From: Acanthopleura granulata
Lineage: Eukaryota > Mollusca > Polyplacophora > Chitonida > Chitonidae
Reading direction: 5' to 3'
NCBI GenBank assembly: GCA_016165875.1
Contig: JABBOT010000001.1
Location: 47,408,625 to 47,472,624, forward strand
DNA length: 64,000 bases
Position numbers and translations under genes: made by a program. The notes beneath the pieces are model-generated. The model saw only the letters and a program-made list of their open reading frames with translations. It did not search any database and had not been told where the DNA came from. Shown one piece after another: positions 63,501 to 64,000 of this stretch (its first letter is position 1; every line of letters begins with the position of its first letter).

Positions 63501-63930
63501 CAATATGGTGGAGAACCTCAAAAGATGGCAGCGGTGAGCAATCATATTGATAACCATTGTCGTTTGAGCTGTTTTTGTGGATTGACGAATGTTGCCTCGG
63601 TACTGTGTGCAGAACCACCTTGTCAGATGCCAACCTCTCTGACATTTCCCCACGCCGCACGTGCACATGGGTGGTTGTGCTAAACTTTTCTAAATGCCGA
63701 ATTGTGCGACAGTTTCTGAATTTCGTGAAAATGCAATGCTATCGAGCCGGCGAGCTTTTCAAAACGCATATCGCCTAATAAACTTGGCTTCACTCCGCTA
63801 ACTGGTGTGAATGTGTTTGTCAGTCAGGCGACTATAGGTGACAGTTTTATTGCGCATGACCTTCGTCCATTCCATGCTTCCACCGTGTTTTTCACTCCCC
63901 GTCGACAGCCTACTCGATCTGTTATAAGCA
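60520..63930. other. No supportable gene
   Basis: Contains a SINE 3' end fragment near 60945-60995 and many short frames. The longest, 196 codons on the minus strand at 63076-63666, has no recognisable motif and overlaps plus-strand frames of similar quality, so it is not called. Confidence 0.4.
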
Positions 63931-63932
63931 AC

Positions 63933-64000
63933 ATGTCAAAGTACATCAAAGTGGACATCACTAAGTTTGGTTGTCTCGGTCACGAGAATGCAGAGAAGTT
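63933..64000 (+). CDS. 5' end of an unidentified gene, cut by the window edge
   Basis: An ATG at 63933 in a favourable context (AGCAACATGTC) opens a frame of 22 codons beginning MSKYIKVDITKFGCLGHENA that is still open at the last base. The local base composition and peptide look like real coding sequence. I do not recognise the family from so few residues. Confidence 0.5.
   Translation, partial: MSKYIKVDITKFGCLGHENAEK

Noticed and set aside
63076..63666. 196-residue minus-strand frame
   Set aside because: It is the longest unexplained frame in the window, but it shows no recognisable motif, no low-complexity or repeat explanation, and no splice context. Plus-strand frames of similar quality overlap it. 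Left uncalled and worth a protein search.

Overview
This is a eukaryotic nuclear window, most likely from a marine invertebrate and probably a mollusc or another lophotrochozoan. The reasons are spliced genes with GT-AG introns, large AT-rich spaces between genes, many minisatellites, and many copies of a tRNA-derived SINE ending in an AAATAAATA-type tail, a form I associate with mollusc genomes. The species cannot be fixed from sequence alone. Most short open frames in the window are chance or repeat-borne.

Three genes can be reconstructed. (1) Plus strand, 17968-29289: twelve coding exons, including a 27-nt microexon, join into 538 residues with a signal peptide, a kelch-type beta-propeller and a C-terminal cytochrome b561 domain with four suitably spaced histidines. 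This looks like a membrane heme redox protein in which a kelch ectodomain takes the place of the usual DOMON domain. (2) Minus strand, 37014-32934: five coding exons give a complete 190-residue two-LIM cysteine- and glycine-rich protein (CRP/muscle LIM family). A candidate untranslated first exon and TATA box lie near 41.3-41.5 kb. (3) Plus strand, 55452-56864: an uninterrupted 470-codon frame for a tryptophanase/tyrosine phenol-lyase-type PLP enzyme, a family that is mainly bacterial. A possible upstream exon at 53123-53293 joins in frame. At the right edge, from 63933, a further gene appears to begin and runs out of the window.

Layout: 1-17.5 kb is gene-poor, with tandem repeats (periods 84, about 60, 42 and 87 bp) and SINE copies. 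17.5-29.6 kb is the kelch-b561 gene, with SINEs and a MITE-like element in its introns. 29.7-32.4 kb is intergenic and holds an inverted repeat. 32.4-41.5 kb is the LIM gene. 41.5-53.1 kb is gene-poor with several minisatellites. 53.1-57.8 kb is the lyase gene, whose stop codon sits in a tandem repeat. 57.8-63.9 kb is intergenic, with a SINE inserted in a minisatellite.

The three genes show no operon-like link or shared pathway. The lyase is the most unusual content: a full-length bacterial-type enzyme in an animal-like genome, with active-site differences that leave its substrate open.
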